In this document: positions 1-8,248 of the stretch, piece after piece | Layout of the letters: every line of letters begins with the position of its first letter | Position numbering within the stretch: the first letter of the stretch is position 1 | DNA from: an uncultured Arachnia sp. | Lineage (GTDB): Bacteria; Actinomycetota; Actinomycetes; Propionibacteriales; Propionibacteriaceae | DNA length: 64,000 bases | Direction of reading: 5' to 3' | Assembly (NCBI GenBank): GCA_947493995.1 | Contig: CANLTJ010000008.1 | Coordinates: 1 to 64,000 of the forward strand | Notes under the pieces: model-generated | The model's database searches: none | The model's input: only the letters and a program-made list of their open reading frames with translations | What the model was told of the DNA's origin: nothing | Position numbers and translations under genes: made by a program

Positions 1-347
1 CTCCGCACCGCCTGGACCACCCACCGCTGGGACACCCGACCAACCCGCCGCCCATGACCTACTGGCGGAACCTCTAATACGGATCGTTGTAGTTTCTCCC
101 ATGCCCCCATCATGATTGGTGTAGACGGAGTCGTCTACACGTGGTCGACGGCATTTGCACTCGCAGTTGAGGAGCGAACTCGACGCGTATCGCAACTTTG
201 AGCGGCGAGACACCGCGCTGCTTGGGAGGGAGCGGTCCTTCATACGTCAGCGTGAATCGCATGTCACACACCTTCGCACGATAAGCAGCGACCTGAACCA
301 AGACGTGCAACCCGCTGCTTGCGGGACAGCTGTGAAACGATACTGTA
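1..347. other. Left-edge stretch without a supported gene
   Basis: Nothing here reads convincingly as a gene. A short open frame enters from the left edge and stops at 75-77, ending in MTYWRNL; it could be the tail of a gene lying to the left, but it is too short to name. The rest, up to the lipoprotein start at 348, has only low-quality open frames on both strands. A short perfect inverted repeat lies at 119-140. Confidence 0.3.
119..140. terminator. Perfect 9-bp inverted repeat, possible terminator or operator
   Basis: GTGTAGACG and CGTCTACAC flank a 4-nt loop. No T-run follows on either strand, so a classical intrinsic terminator is doubtful; a protein-binding site is equally possible. 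Confidence 0.3.
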
Positions 348-493
348 ATGGGTTCCCGCCGCTTTCTGATCTCGCTTGGGATATTCTTTGCGACCACGGT
401 AGTGATGTTTCTATCCGGCTGTGGTGCTGGCGGCACTCCGAACCCCGCGCCTACACGGACCGTCACAGTGACCGCGACGGCATCAACGGCCAC
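348..493 (+). pseudogene. Lipoprotein gene, 5' fragment, cut by IS21-family element
   Basis: N-terminal part of an exported lipoprotein. After MGSRR comes a hydrophobic core and the lipobox LSGC, with the lipidated Cys at residue 25, then a Thr/Ala/Pro-rich linker. At 493 the frame runs into the insertion sequence. Joining 348-493 to 3163-3661, which removes the element and one copy of the 6-bp duplication, gives one uninterrupted 214-codon frame. The intact protein would therefore have been a membrane-anchored lipoprotein of about 214 residues. This piece alone could only make a truncated product. Function unknown. Confidence 0.8.
488..493. repeat. Target-site duplication, left copy (IS21 element 1)
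   Basis: GGCCAC directly precedes the element and is repeated at 3157-3162 directly after it. Six bp is within the range known for IS21-family insertions. Confidence 0.85.
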
Positions 494-617
494 TGTCAAG
501 GGCCATCGGTTTCTGCCCGGAGGTGGACATGAAACCTGCCCTGTGATGGACACGGGTTCTGCCCGGTGGTGGCCATGGGATCTGCCCAAAGGCTGGCCAC
601 CAGCGGAGGGGGATGGG

Positions 618-1418
618 TCAGGTCAAGGGGCTCACCCCTTGTCCGGCGAGTGCTTGGGTGAGGCGGATGGAGTCGCCGCTGGTTTGGCAGACGTGGGCGT
701 GGTGGAGGAGCCGGTCGACGGTGGCGGTGGCCAACGTTTTGGGCATCAGCTCATCGAATCCGGCGGGGTGCAGGTTTGAGGAGATCGCGACGGAGCGTTT
801 CTCGTAGGCGGCATCGACGAGGCGGTAGAGACCTTCGGCGGCGTCGGTGGCCACCGGCAGGAGCCCGATGTCATCGACCACGACCAAATCAGCGCGTAGG
901 ACTCGGGCGATGGCTTTGGTGACGGTGTCGTCGGCGCGGTGCCTGCGCAGGAGAGCGCCGAGGTCTTCGAGGCTGAACCAGGCAACCTTCAATCCGGTCT
1001 CGACGGCGCGTTGGCCCAGTGCTTCGAGGAAGAACGTCTTCCCCGTCCCTGACGGGCCGCAAACCACCAGGTTCTCGCGGCGGTGGACCCATTCCAACGT
1101 CTGCAAGGCTTGTTGGGTGGGGTGCGGGATCGATGACGCATCTGGTTTCCAGGCGTCGAAGGTCTTTCCCGTGGGGAATCCGGCTGCTCGGCGTCTCGTG
1201 TTCAGGGCGGAGCGTTCCCTTCCGGCGAGTTCCTCGGTGAAGAGTGCTTTGAGGACTTCGATGGGTTCCCAGCGTTGTGCTTTCGCGGTCGCGACGATGT
1301 CTGGGGCGAGGTGGCGGATGTGAGGTAGCCGTAGCCTGCGCAGCAACGTCTCAACGTCTTCGGGCAGCGGCGGAGCAGACGGTATCCCGACGGCCGGGAC
1401 CTTGCCTCGGGTACTCAT
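618..1418 (-). CDS. istB: IS21-family helper ATPase IstB
   Basis: 266-residue AAA+ ATPase of the DnaA/DnaC type that assists the IstA transposase. The P-loop GPSGTGKT lies near residue 115, and a Walker B-like stretch VVVDDIGLL follows about 60 residues later. The start is set at the ATG at 1418, whose ATGA overlaps the istA stop, so the two proteins are translationally coupled. Longer open sequence upstream of this start is inside istA and is not used. Confidence 0.92.
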   Translation of the reverse strand: MSTRGKVPAVGIPSAPPLPEDVETLLRRLRLPHIRHLAPDIVATAKAQRWEPIEVLKALFTEELAGRERSALNTRRRAAGFPTGKTFDAWKPDASSIPHPTQQALQTLEWVHRRENLVVCGPSGTGKTFFLEALGQRAVETGLKVAWFSLEDLGALLRRHRADDTVTKAIARVLRADLVVVDDIGLLPVATDAAEGLYRLVDAAYEKRSVAISSNLHPAGFDELMPKTLATATVDRLLHHAHVCQTSGDSIRLTQALAGQGVSPLT

Positions 1419-2965
1419 GCGATCATCTCCCCGTCGACGCCGCTCTGGTCGTCGTCGGCCTGGTGGTTGGTCCCGAGCCGTGACCACACACTTGTGCCTT
1501 GGGTCAGGCTGCGGTCCTCGCTGGCTTGGTGCTGCCCGGCGTGGGGGCGGCCGCTGTGGTGGTCCAGGATCGATGCCAAGTCCTTCTCGGCGAAGCGGCC
1601 ATGGACGGCGGCATGGCCCAATGCCCAATCGACCTCGGCAGGGTCGAAGAGCTTCGCCAACGCCGAAGCCTGCCCCATCTTGACCCGGATTTTGGTGGTG
1701 CCGGCGGCGGCTGCCTCAGACAACCAGAGCCGGGCCCCCTCACCCAAGTTCAGGAACGCCGCCTCTTCGACGGTGCGGGCCCGCGGTCTGCGATCCAGAG
1801 CACCAACTGGAGCGGACGGGAAATGCTCATCAATGATTGCCGGAGAACCTGGTTGCGCGCGTCGATGCCGGGCGACCTCCACCGGACCGGCCTCTCCGAG
1901 ATGGGTCATGATGATCTGCTCCTCCGCGCCGCGGCCCTGCACCCTCACCCAGACGCTCTCGCCCATCAACTCATGCGGCACCGAGTACTGGCCGTGTTCG
2001 AAGGTGATCATCGGTGTGTTGGCCGGGACCTGGCGGGTGGTCCCGAAAGCGACCGTATACGGATGCGCCGCCACTGGATGCAACCGCGTCCTCTCTTCGG
2101 CCAACATCTCCACCGGAGCCCGACGGGTGACCCTATGAACTCGGGAATTCACTTGCTCGCAGAACGCCTCGCAGGCAGCCTCCAGCTCAGCAAACGAGTC
2201 ATACGCGTCGAGCAGGTTCGCATCCGTGGGTACCAGATCGCCCTTGGCGATCTTCACCGAAGATTCACTGCCACCCTTGGATGCCGGGTCCGCTGGCACG
2301 CAGGTATGCGCCACCACCATGTAGTGGCCGGCGAAGGCGACGAGTTGCTGGTTACGCACCGGGATACCGGCGATGTGTTCAACGGTGACGGTCTTCTCGT
2401 TATCGGTCAACACATACGTCGGAACCCCACCCAGACGACGAAAAGTAACATCGAGTGCGGCGAACACCGACGGCATCGTCTTGTCCCGCAATGGGATCAC
2501 CACCCGGAACCTGGACCAGGCCAGCCACGCGATGAACAACACCGTCTTCGCCCCATCAATGACAGGGCCGTCGCCGTAGTCGTATTGCAACCACATCCCT
2601 GGCTCCGTCACCCACGGCCGGTGCACCCGCACCCGCCCGGTCCGGTACGCCTGTTTCACCGCGGCGACCGCCCGGCGGGTCGTGCGATCAGAGCCTGTGA
2701 AGCCCAACACCACGAGTCGGTCGTGGGCGACGTCGGCGCGGATCTTCCCGTGGGAGCGCTCGACCCACTCCTCAACCTTGGGTAGAAACTCATCGATCAG
2801 GCGCGGCCTGGCGGCGGGTTTGTCCAACACGCCGCCCGCTTCGCGGGCGGCAACATAGCGGCCAACCGTGTGGTGGGAACATCCCGCCAACTCGGCAGCA
2901 TCACGCAACGACCCCGTTAGGTCGTAAGCATCCAACATTTCCATGACTTCCTCGGCAGACTTCAT
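1415..2965 (-). CDS. istA: IS21-family transposase IstA
   Basis: 516-residue DDE transposase. An N-terminal helix-turn-helix region (about residues 15-50, including CSHHTVGRYV) is followed by an rve integrase core: YDYGDGP carries the first Asp, VLTDNEKTV the second, and GGSESSVKIAKGD the Glu. The C-terminal part is the usual basic Mu-C-like region. The ATG at 2965 is chosen because GAGGAGGG lies just upstream; an alternative start exists at 3007. Its stop overlaps the istB start. All catalytic positions look intact, so the element may still be active. Confidence 0.92.
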   Translation of the reverse strand: MKSAEEVMEMLDAYDLTGSLRDAAELAGCSHHTVGRYVAAREAGGVLDKPAARPRLIDEFLPKVEEWVERSHGKIRADVAHDRLVVLGFTGSDRTTRRAVAAVKQAYRTGRVRVHRPWVTEPGMWLQYDYGDGPVIDGAKTVLFIAWLAWSRFRVVIPLRDKTMPSVFAALDVTFRRLGGVPTYVLTDNEKTVTVEHIAGIPVRNQQLVAFAGHYMVVAHTCVPADPASKGGSESSVKIAKGDLVPTDANLLDAYDSFAELEAACEAFCEQVNSRVHRVTRRAPVEMLAEERTRLHPVAAHPYTVAFGTTRQVPANTPMITFEHGQYSVPHELMGESVWVRVQGRGAEEQIIMTHLGEAGPVEVARHRRAQPGSPAIIDEHFPSAPVGALDRRPRARTVEEAAFLNLGEGARLWLSEAAAAGTTKIRVKMGQASALAKLFDPAEVDWALGHAAVHGRFAEKDLASILDHHSGRPHAGQHQASEDRSLTQGTSVWSRLGTNHQADDDQSGVDGEMIA

Positions 2966-3156
2966 AGTGTCCCTCCTCAGGGCGACGACGGCTTCAGCAC
3001 CATCCATCGCACCTGAGGAGGGGCCCCAACCCGGTCAACCGGTGGGGCAACAACAATCGTGTCGGGCACATCCCATGACCGTCAGTGGGCAATTCTCATG
3101 TCCGCCACCGGGCAGCTACGTGTCCGTCTCCGAGCAGTTTCCCGTGTCCGCTGACA

Positions 3157-3162
3157 GGCCAC
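3157..3162. repeat. Target-site duplication, right copy (IS21 element 1)
   Basis: GGCCAC, identical to 488-493, immediately follows the inward TGTCA end of the element. Confidence 0.85.
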
Positions 3163-3661
3163 AGTTGCGACCACTACTATGGTTTCCACTTCACCCAGTC
3201 CCAACGATTCGGCCGCAATATCAGAGCCGGTTAGCACCACAACGGCGAGTGAAAGTGGTGAGCCTCTTACGCCAGTCGATCCCATAGACTTCCGCGGCCC
3301 CGACGGTTACGCCGGCTACTTCTTTATCTCACCAAGCGGCAACCTTTCATGTGGTGTCTGGGATTGGGATCCAGCTTTAACGGGCTGCCAATCTTGGGCG
3401 TTGGTGGAGAACCTGCCAGAGTGCGATGATCCCGTGGGAGCGAGTTCACCTGCGATCGAGTTCTTCGAAGGGCAGCCAGCTGACGCCTACTGCTCGGCGG
3501 AAGGCATGTTCTGGGCAGAAGCGCCCGTGCTCGAGTACGGGCAACAGCTCAGCGTGGCTGGCGTGACGTGCTCCTCACGGGCCAACGGAGTGACATGCGT
3601 CGACGAGAACACCGGCTCGGGGTTTACCGCGGCTAAGGCCGGCTTCGTTCCCTTCGACTAG
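3163..3661 (+). pseudogene. Lipoprotein gene, 3' fragment after IS21 insertion
   Basis: C-terminal part of the lipoprotein that starts at 348. It begins with a Ser/Thr/Pro-rich linker and continues into a compact Cys-containing domain (FFISPSGNLSCGVWDWD ... VAGVTCSSRANGVTCVDENTGSGF) resembling secreted actinobacterial domains with paired cysteines; I do not know its function. The frame joins exactly with the 5' fragment when the insertion is removed. An internal ATG at 3179 could in principle start a cytoplasmic stub, but that product would lack the export signal. Confidence 0.75.
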
Positions 3662-4063
3662 TCGATGCCTGCAGGCGGTGCAGGCTCATGTACACCTTCG
3701 TGACCGTCGAGCGCCGGCTTCGGATGGAGCTATGCAACGACCAAACTGACGCTGACAAATTCCGCTGGTTCAAGTCTCTGCTTGAGACACGTCTCGCGAT
3801 CCGAAACTGGGACTCAAGCTCGGATTCGTGAAGGCCAGCGTGGGATCAGGTCCTAACTCGAACCGAAGCAGAGCGTACGCGGAGGGATTCGGGGGATGAA
3901 ACCCCTGTCAGGTGCCCGATGCCATGTAGGCAGCCAGGATGTAATTTGGGTGACGGTTGAGATCGACGCCATGCTGCGAGGTGAGCGTCACTGACACTTC
4001 CCCACTGTTGCACGTATGTTGCACGAAACTGACCTCGAAAAGCATAAGGCCTAGTCAGAGCGG
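3662..4063. other. Gene-poor stretch before the tRNA
   Basis: No convincing gene. The best small frame is 3688-3831 on the plus strand (47 residues starting MYTFVTVERRLRMEL), without a clear ribosome site or recognisable family. It may be a remnant of an integrated sequence. Confidence 0.3.
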
Positions 4064-4142
4064 CTCCCCGGGTAGGAGTCGAACCTACTTCGCTAATCCT
4101 GATTCAAAGTCAGGCGGGCCCTGCCGAAAGACCAACCGGGGA
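4064..4142 (-). tRNA. tRNA-Gln(UUG)-like gene
   Basis: On the minus strand the acceptor arms TCCCCGG and CCGGGGA pair perfectly and are followed by discriminator G. The D arm is GGTC...GGCC. The anticodon arm CCTGA-CTTTGAA-TCAGG gives anticodon TTG. The T arm GTAGG-TTCGACT-CCTAC is well formed. CCA is not encoded. The length, 79 nt, is unusual for a class I tRNA because the region between the anticodon and T arms is 9 nt instead of 4-5. It may be functional, or a diverged extra copy. Confidence 0.7.
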
Positions 4143-4302
4143 ACGGCCCTTGCAGGACCTGGCGACCAGCCTAGTGCCTCACATCGGCGCAAGCCACCGC
4201 ACGGGTTTTGCACAAGCGACACGTCCACATGACGATCGGCGGATCGCTCCGACCACAATGGCAAGAGAAGAGGAACCAGCATTCGAGGACAGGTGGACGA
4301 CG

Positions 4303-4869
4303 ATGATGCGCAACAGGTGTTTCGGCACAGGGGACCCGCTCTACGAGCGCTACCACGACGAGGAGTGGGGCCATCCCGTGGAGGACACCCCCGATGAGCG
4401 TGAGCTGTTCGAGCGGCTCGTCCTGGAAGGCTTTCAGGCTGGGCTGAGCTGGGTCACGATTCTCCGCAAGCGGGACGCGTTCCGCGAAGCCTTCCAAGGC
4501 TTCGCACCAGCGAAGGTGGCGGCGTTCGATGACGCAGACGTCGAGCGTCTCATGGGAAACGAGACGATCATCCGCAACCGAGCCAAGATTCTCGCAGCCA
4601 TCGGTAACGCTCGTGCCCTGCTCGACATGCATGAGCAGGGCATCCGGCTGGAAGCTCTCTTCTCGGAGTTCGTTCCCCCTCCGTCGGACCCGGCTGACCA
4701 CAGTCCCACGGCCCCGGGTTTCACTCCCGAATCGACGGCACTCTCCAAGAGGCTGAAAGGGCTCGGCTTCCGCTTCGTCGGCCCGACCACGATGCAGGCA
4801 ACTATGCAGGCACTCGGCATTGCTGATGGCCATGCCCCTGGCTGTTGGCTCGCCGATTCGCAGAAGTAG
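4303..4869 (+). CDS. tag: DNA-3-methyladenine glycosylase I
   Basis: 188-residue cytoplasmic base-excision repair enzyme that removes 3-methyladenine. The family zinc site is visible: Cys in MRNRCFG and His in YHDEEWG near the N-terminus, His and Cys in DGHAPGCW near the C-terminus. LVLEGFQAGLSW carries the conserved catalytic-site Glu. Length is normal for Tag. Two adjacent ATGs (4303, 4306) are candidate starts, with AGGTGG upstream; longer in-frame sequence back to 4150 is unlikely to be coding. It stands alone, next to the tRNA. Confidence 0.92.
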   Translation: MMRNRCFGTGDPLYERYHDEEWGHPVEDTPDERELFERLVLEGFQAGLSWVTILRKRDAFREAFQGFAPAKVAAFDDADVERLMGNETIIRNRAKILAAIGNARALLDMHEQGIRLEALFSEFVPPPSDPADHSPTAPGFTPESTALSKRLKGLGFRFVGPTTMQATMQALGIADGHAPGCWLADSQK

Positions 4870-5036
4870 CTGTTGGACCGTGAGGTCCGCGCAGAGGTAG
4901 TGCCCAACGTGCCGGGACCATAGCTATCGCGACTTCCTAGAGCGCGTCAGGGGGGCGCGCTGCGCCCTCAGGAACTGGACTGTAGACGTTATCCACAGAT
5001 GCATCATGGGCATGGTGTTTAGTCGTACAGGTGTTC

Positions 5037-5042
5037 TATAAT
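5037..5042 (+). promoter_or_regulatory. -10 box of a leaderless promoter for the DUF222 gene
   Basis: A consensus TATAAT ends 6 nt before the ATG at 5049, so transcription would start at or beside the start codon. No Shine-Dalgarno sequence is present, consistent with leaderless translation, which is common in actinobacteria. Confidence 0.6.
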
Positions 5043-5048
5043 AGGTGT

Positions 5049-6569
5049 ATGGGAAAGACAGAGAGTGTGGAGGCGGCGCAGTTGCTGGTGTCGGCATTGA
5101 CGCGGGAGAAACAAGCCAAAGCCGACCAACTACGAGCCATCCTCGCCCTGGCGCAGAACTACACCGCCAGCACCGACACGATCATCGATGATGACCTGAT
5201 CGAGGACCTGGTCGAAAACATCGCCACCGGCGGCTCGTTCGGCACGATCCCGATCTCGGAGTTCGCCGCCATGGAGTTGGGGCCGTTGATGGGATGCTCC
5301 CCCCAACAAGGCAAAACCATCCTGTTCGAGACCTTGAACCTGTACTACCGCCACCGCAACCTGTGGGACGCCGTCCAGGACCTGGAGCTGGATGCGCACC
5401 GTGCCCGCAAAGCCGCCGGCAAGTTCGGGGTCCTCACCCCGAAGGCCGCACAGCGGGCCGGTGAGTTGTGGGTGGAGAAGCAGCACCGCTACGCCTGGCA
5501 AGGTGCCATCGACTTGTGCGACAAGATCATCATCGAGATGGACCCGGTGATGGCGGCTGAGAAGGAAGCCGCCCGGCTCCGGGCACGGGAGGTCAAACTG
5601 TGGGGGTTCCATGAAGCCACCATCAACCTGACCGCAACACTCGACGCTCTGGACGCGAAATACGTCTACGCCACCGCCACCCGCATCGCCGACATTCTGC
5701 ACGCGAAGCCGGAATACACCCAAGTGGCGTTGGATGTGTTGCGGGCCAAAGCACTCGGGATCATGGCGCACCCCGCCGTCGCCCTCCAAATGCTGCAAGG
5801 CGCTGTGCAGCACCCCATCTTCGGCACCACCGCAGATGATGTCGCGACCGGCCTCGCTGATGCCGAACCAGACCCGACCACCGGCTCAGAGAGCGTCAAC
5901 AACGCAGGAACCGATGCACCGACCGGGCCCGCACACCGCAACAGCGAAACCGCGTCCGGGAGCATGCGACTATTTCCGCACTCGGACACGATGGATACCG
6001 AGGTCCACGACATCGTTGACACCGACACTGGACGCATCGACACCAACCCCCACCACTGCCTGGGTCATACCTGCGGCACCATCACCGTCCCACCCGCCAC
6101 ACTCCAACCGCGAGCCCAGATCTACATCCACCTCACCGCGGACATGACAGCCAGCGACATCGAAGACGTCGGCACCGTCGCAGTCCAGACCCTGGTCGAG
6201 TTGCTGGATGGGAAACAGGTCAAGATCACCCCCGTGATCGACCTCAATTCCGTTCCCTCGCAATACCAGTACCGGCCCAGTAAGGCACTCAAGGAAGCAA
6301 TCCAGCTCACCTGGCCCCGCGAGGCGTTCCCCTACAGCAACCGGAACAGCCGCGGCTGTGATCTGGACCACACCGAGGCCTACCAAGCCGCGAGCCGGGA
6401 TACGCAAACCCGCCTCGACAACCTGGCACCACTGAGCCGCAAAACCCACCGCGCCAAAACCGCCGGCTTCTGGCGATGTGACCAACCCCACCCCGGACAA
6501 CTCACCTGGACATCACCACTCGGCTTCCGCTACACCATCGACAAGAACGGCACACGCCGCATCGAGTGA
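5049..6569 (+). CDS. DUF222 / HNH endonuclease domain protein (13E12-like)
   Basis: 506 residues. The N-terminal two thirds is a DUF222-type helical region; the C-terminus has an HNH nuclease core, RGCDLDHTEAYQ ... LDNLAPLSRKTHRAKT. Such proteins occur in many copies in actinobacterial genomes and resemble the 13E12 repeat proteins of mycobacteria; their role is not settled (mobile-element-like or DNA-processing). The ATG at 5049 is chosen over 5031 because a TATAAT lies 6 nt upstream of it. A degenerate tandem repeat follows the gene, without an obvious terminator. Confidence 0.88.
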   Translation: MGKTESVEAAQLLVSALTREKQAKADQLRAILALAQNYTASTDTIIDDDLIEDLVENIATGGSFGTIPISEFAAMELGPLMGCSPQQGKTILFETLNLYYRHRNLWDAVQDLELDAHRARKAAGKFGVLTPKAAQRAGELWVEKQHRYAWQGAIDLCDKIIIEMDPVMAAEKEAARLRAREVKLWGFHEATINLTATLDALDAKYVYATATRIADILHAKPEYTQVALDVLRAKALGIMAHPAVALQMLQGAVQHPIFGTTADDVATGLADAEPDPTTGSESVNNAGTDAPTGPAHRNSETASGSMRLFPHSDTMDTEVHDIVDTDTGRIDTNPHHCLGHTCGTITVPPATLQPRAQIYIHLTADMTASDIEDVGTVAVQTLVELLDGKQVKITPVIDLNSVPSQYQYRPSKALKEAIQLTWPREAFPYSNRNSRGCDLDHTEAYQAASRDTQTRLDNLAPLSRKTHRAKTAGFWRCDQPHPGQLTWTSPLGFRYTIDKNGTRRIE

Positions 6570-6729
6570 AACTCCACGGCTTGTCGAATGTGCCGCTGTC
6601 GTCTCACGAGTGGGTGTGCCAACGAGTAACGAGGGTGTCGTCCCTGAGGATTGCATGAGCGATGGACGCTTGGCATGGGCATGCTGCATGACGAGCCTTG
6701 CCACTCACCAAGTCGTCCTTCGATAAGCC

Positions 6730-7050
6730 GCGTTCGTGCCTCACGGCGGCACTCAGGACAGCGTCCCCACCGCGACACCAGAAGATGCGTTCCTCCCGGC
6801 AGCACTCAAGCCAACGTCTTCCCCACCGCGACACCAGAAGATGCGTTCCTCCCGGCAGCACTCAAGCCAACGTCTTCCCCACCGCGATAGCACGAGACGC
6901 GTTCCTCGCGGCGGCACTCAGGACGACGTCCCCGCCGCGAAGTCCAGGACACGCGTTCCTCACGGCCGCACTCAGGACGATGTCCCCACCGCAAAAGCAC
7001 AAGACCCGTTCCTCGAACCGGCACTCGGGACGGCGCGCACTGCGACGCCA
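6730..7050. repeat. Degenerate 56-bp tandem repeat, about six copies
   Basis: Units begin near 6730, 6787, 6843, 6899, 6953 and 7006, each starting GCGTTCST and containing GGCAGCACTCA or GGCGGCACTCA and CCCCACCGCG. Copies 2 and 3 are almost identical over 56 bp; the outer copies are shorter (53-54 bp) and diverged. Unit length is not a multiple of three and no frame has a plausible protein, so this looks like a non-coding minisatellite. A partly similar sequence may extend left to about 6600. Confidence 0.8.
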
Positions 7051-7101
7051 GCCCCTTCACTCGTTGCGTCCGACGCGGCGCGGCGCCAAGGAGGCACACA
7101 A

Positions 7102-7133
7102 AACGGCCCCACCGCGTATGCGGCGGGGCCGTT
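7102..7133 (-). terminator. Intrinsic terminator of the Rpf-like gene
   Basis: AACGGCCCCRCCGC arms (13 of 14 pairs) flank the loop GTAT. Read on the minus strand the hairpin is followed by TTTTGTGT. It lies about 40 nt after the stop of the transglycosylase gene. Confidence 0.75.
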
Positions 7134-7175
7134 CAACAAAGAGGCCAGCGAAATCGGCCGGAACGGGAGTTCAGA

Positions 7176-8018
7176 TCAGGCGCAAGCCCAGGGCTGGAGG
7201 CCGCGCTTGGCGTATAGGCGGTTCGCGACGGTGATCTGCTCCGCACGGGTCGCATGGTGCGGGTAAGCCGCGAAATCCTGTCCGTTCACGGAGCGCCACG
7301 TTGGCAGGTCGAACTGGAGGCCACCGTAGTAGCCATTGCCGGTGTTGATGCTCCAGTTGTTGCCGGACTCGCACCGTGCGATGCGTTCCCAGGTGCTGGT
7401 GCGGGCAAGGTTGAGCGCAAGTCCGGAAGAAGTCGCGGCTGGCGCGGGAGCCTTGAAGGGCTTCTCCACCGGCACGTTCCTCGGAGGCGTTGCCTTCGGG
7501 AGGATGGAGGTCTGGGCCGGGGTGCTAGCGGTGGTGAACTTCACCATGTTGTTCAGGACCCACTGCTTCCGGACAACGTGCCTGCCGCCCGACTTCACGA
7601 CCACTGATGCCATGGCGTAGGAACGACAGCCGTTCCGACCAGTCGCGGCTGTGCCGCACTCCGTCCTCCACTGGCGGCCGTCACTCGCGGTCCAGGTGCG
7701 GTTCTGGCCCAGAGGATTGGACTTCCAGGCCGAGCGCTCGGACGGCAGATACGTCAGGTTGTTGAAGACCCATCCGTTGTGGTTGTAGTACGTGCCGTTG
7801 GCCGGGACCTTCTTCGTCGCCCAAATATCAGTGCGACACCTGACAACATTCGAAGAGTACTTGTCGCAGCTGGTCCTCCAGTAGCGACCATTCTCCAAGT
7901 GAACACCCGGCTGGTTGTAAACCGTGGATTCCAGGGCGCTTGCGTTGGTTGTGGAGACGAGACCGAACACGGCACCCATCAGAACCGCCAACATGATGTG
8001 CAGCGAGCGCTTCAGCAT
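7176..8018 (-). CDS. Secreted Rpf-like transglycosylase
   Basis: 280 residues. A signal peptide (MLKRSLHIML..., cleavage near ASA|LE) precedes two copies of a domain with spaced cysteines (RYWRTSCDKY ... WVFNNL and RQWRTECGTA ... WVLNNM), a Pro/Ala linker, and a C-terminal resuscitation-promoting-factor transglycosylase fold starting WERIARCESGNNWSIN and ending GLQPWACA. The Glu in RCESG is the expected catalytic residue. The enzyme should cleave peptidoglycan outside the cell. ATG 8018 is chosen because GAAGGAGG lies before it and the signal peptide follows; the frame stays open farther upstream only through the leader. A probable c-di-AMP riboswitch precedes it. Confidence 0.88.
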   Translation of the reverse strand: MLKRSLHIMLAVLMGAVFGLVSTTNASALESTVYNQPGVHLENGRYWRTSCDKYSSNVVRCRTDIWATKKVPANGTYYNHNGWVFNNLTYLPSERSAWKSNPLGQNRTWTASDGRQWRTECGTAATGRNGCRSYAMASVVVKSGGRHVVRKQWVLNNMVKFTTASTPAQTSILPKATPPRNVPVEKPFKAPAPAATSSGLALNLARTSTWERIARCESGNNWSINTGNGYYGGLQFDLPTWRSVNGQDFAAYPHHATRAEQITVANRLYAKRGLQPWACA

Positions 8019-8089
8019 CGCCAACCTCCTTCGTTGTGGACTATGCGAAGTTAACACGCCGATCCTGTGAAATCCAAAGACTTTCTTCA

Positions 8090-8235
8090 GTAAGATGCCA
8101 GTCACGCATTCGGGTTGCACGCTCTCACTACGCGCAGCACCCGAAACTACCGATGTTCACTCTTTCTCTTCTCAGTCGCCTCTCAGGAAGCCGAACGCCT
8201 CAATCCACCCTTGGGGGTTCCTCCACGAGGACGTG
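8090..8235 (-). promoter_or_regulatory. Probable ydaO-type (c-di-AMP) riboswitch
   Basis: The 230-nt leader of the Rpf-like gene contains, in order on the minus strand, GTGGAGGAACCCCC, AAGGGTGGATTGAGGCG and, near its 3' end, CAACCCGAATGCGTGACTGG. These resemble the conserved ydaO pieces (GGGGGACCC, GGGGTGAATC, CCCGAATCCGTCAGC) in the right order and spacing. In actinobacteria such riboswitches are known upstream of rpf-type cell-wall hydrolase genes. The match is by eye and imperfect at the last element. Confidence 0.55.
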
Positions 8236-8248
8236 ACAGACTGGACCC

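Larger units (their letters stand above)
494..3156 (-). mobile_element. IS21-family insertion sequence, element 1
   Basis: A complete 2,663-bp element. Both ends begin TGTCA when read inwards, and the inner sequence is similar at both ends: several imperfect repeats around CTGCCCGG and GGACATG lie in the left 120 bp and the right 100 bp, as expected for transposase-binding sites of IS21 elements. It carries istA and istB on the minus strand with overlapping stop and start codons. The 6-bp duplication GGCCAC and the clean restoration of the host lipoprotein frame fix the boundaries. It differs from the second IS21-family element at 43893-46474. Confidence 0.9.

Noticed and set aside
6730..7050. 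CRISPR-like array
   Set aside because: The units are contiguous and similar along their whole length, with no conserved repeat plus unique spacers and no cas genes nearby. It is a tandem repeat.
6530..7266. Several 80-180-aa frames over the tandem repeat on both strands
   Set aside because: They are open only because of the repeat; all change frame from unit to unit, are low-complexity, and lack ribosome sites.
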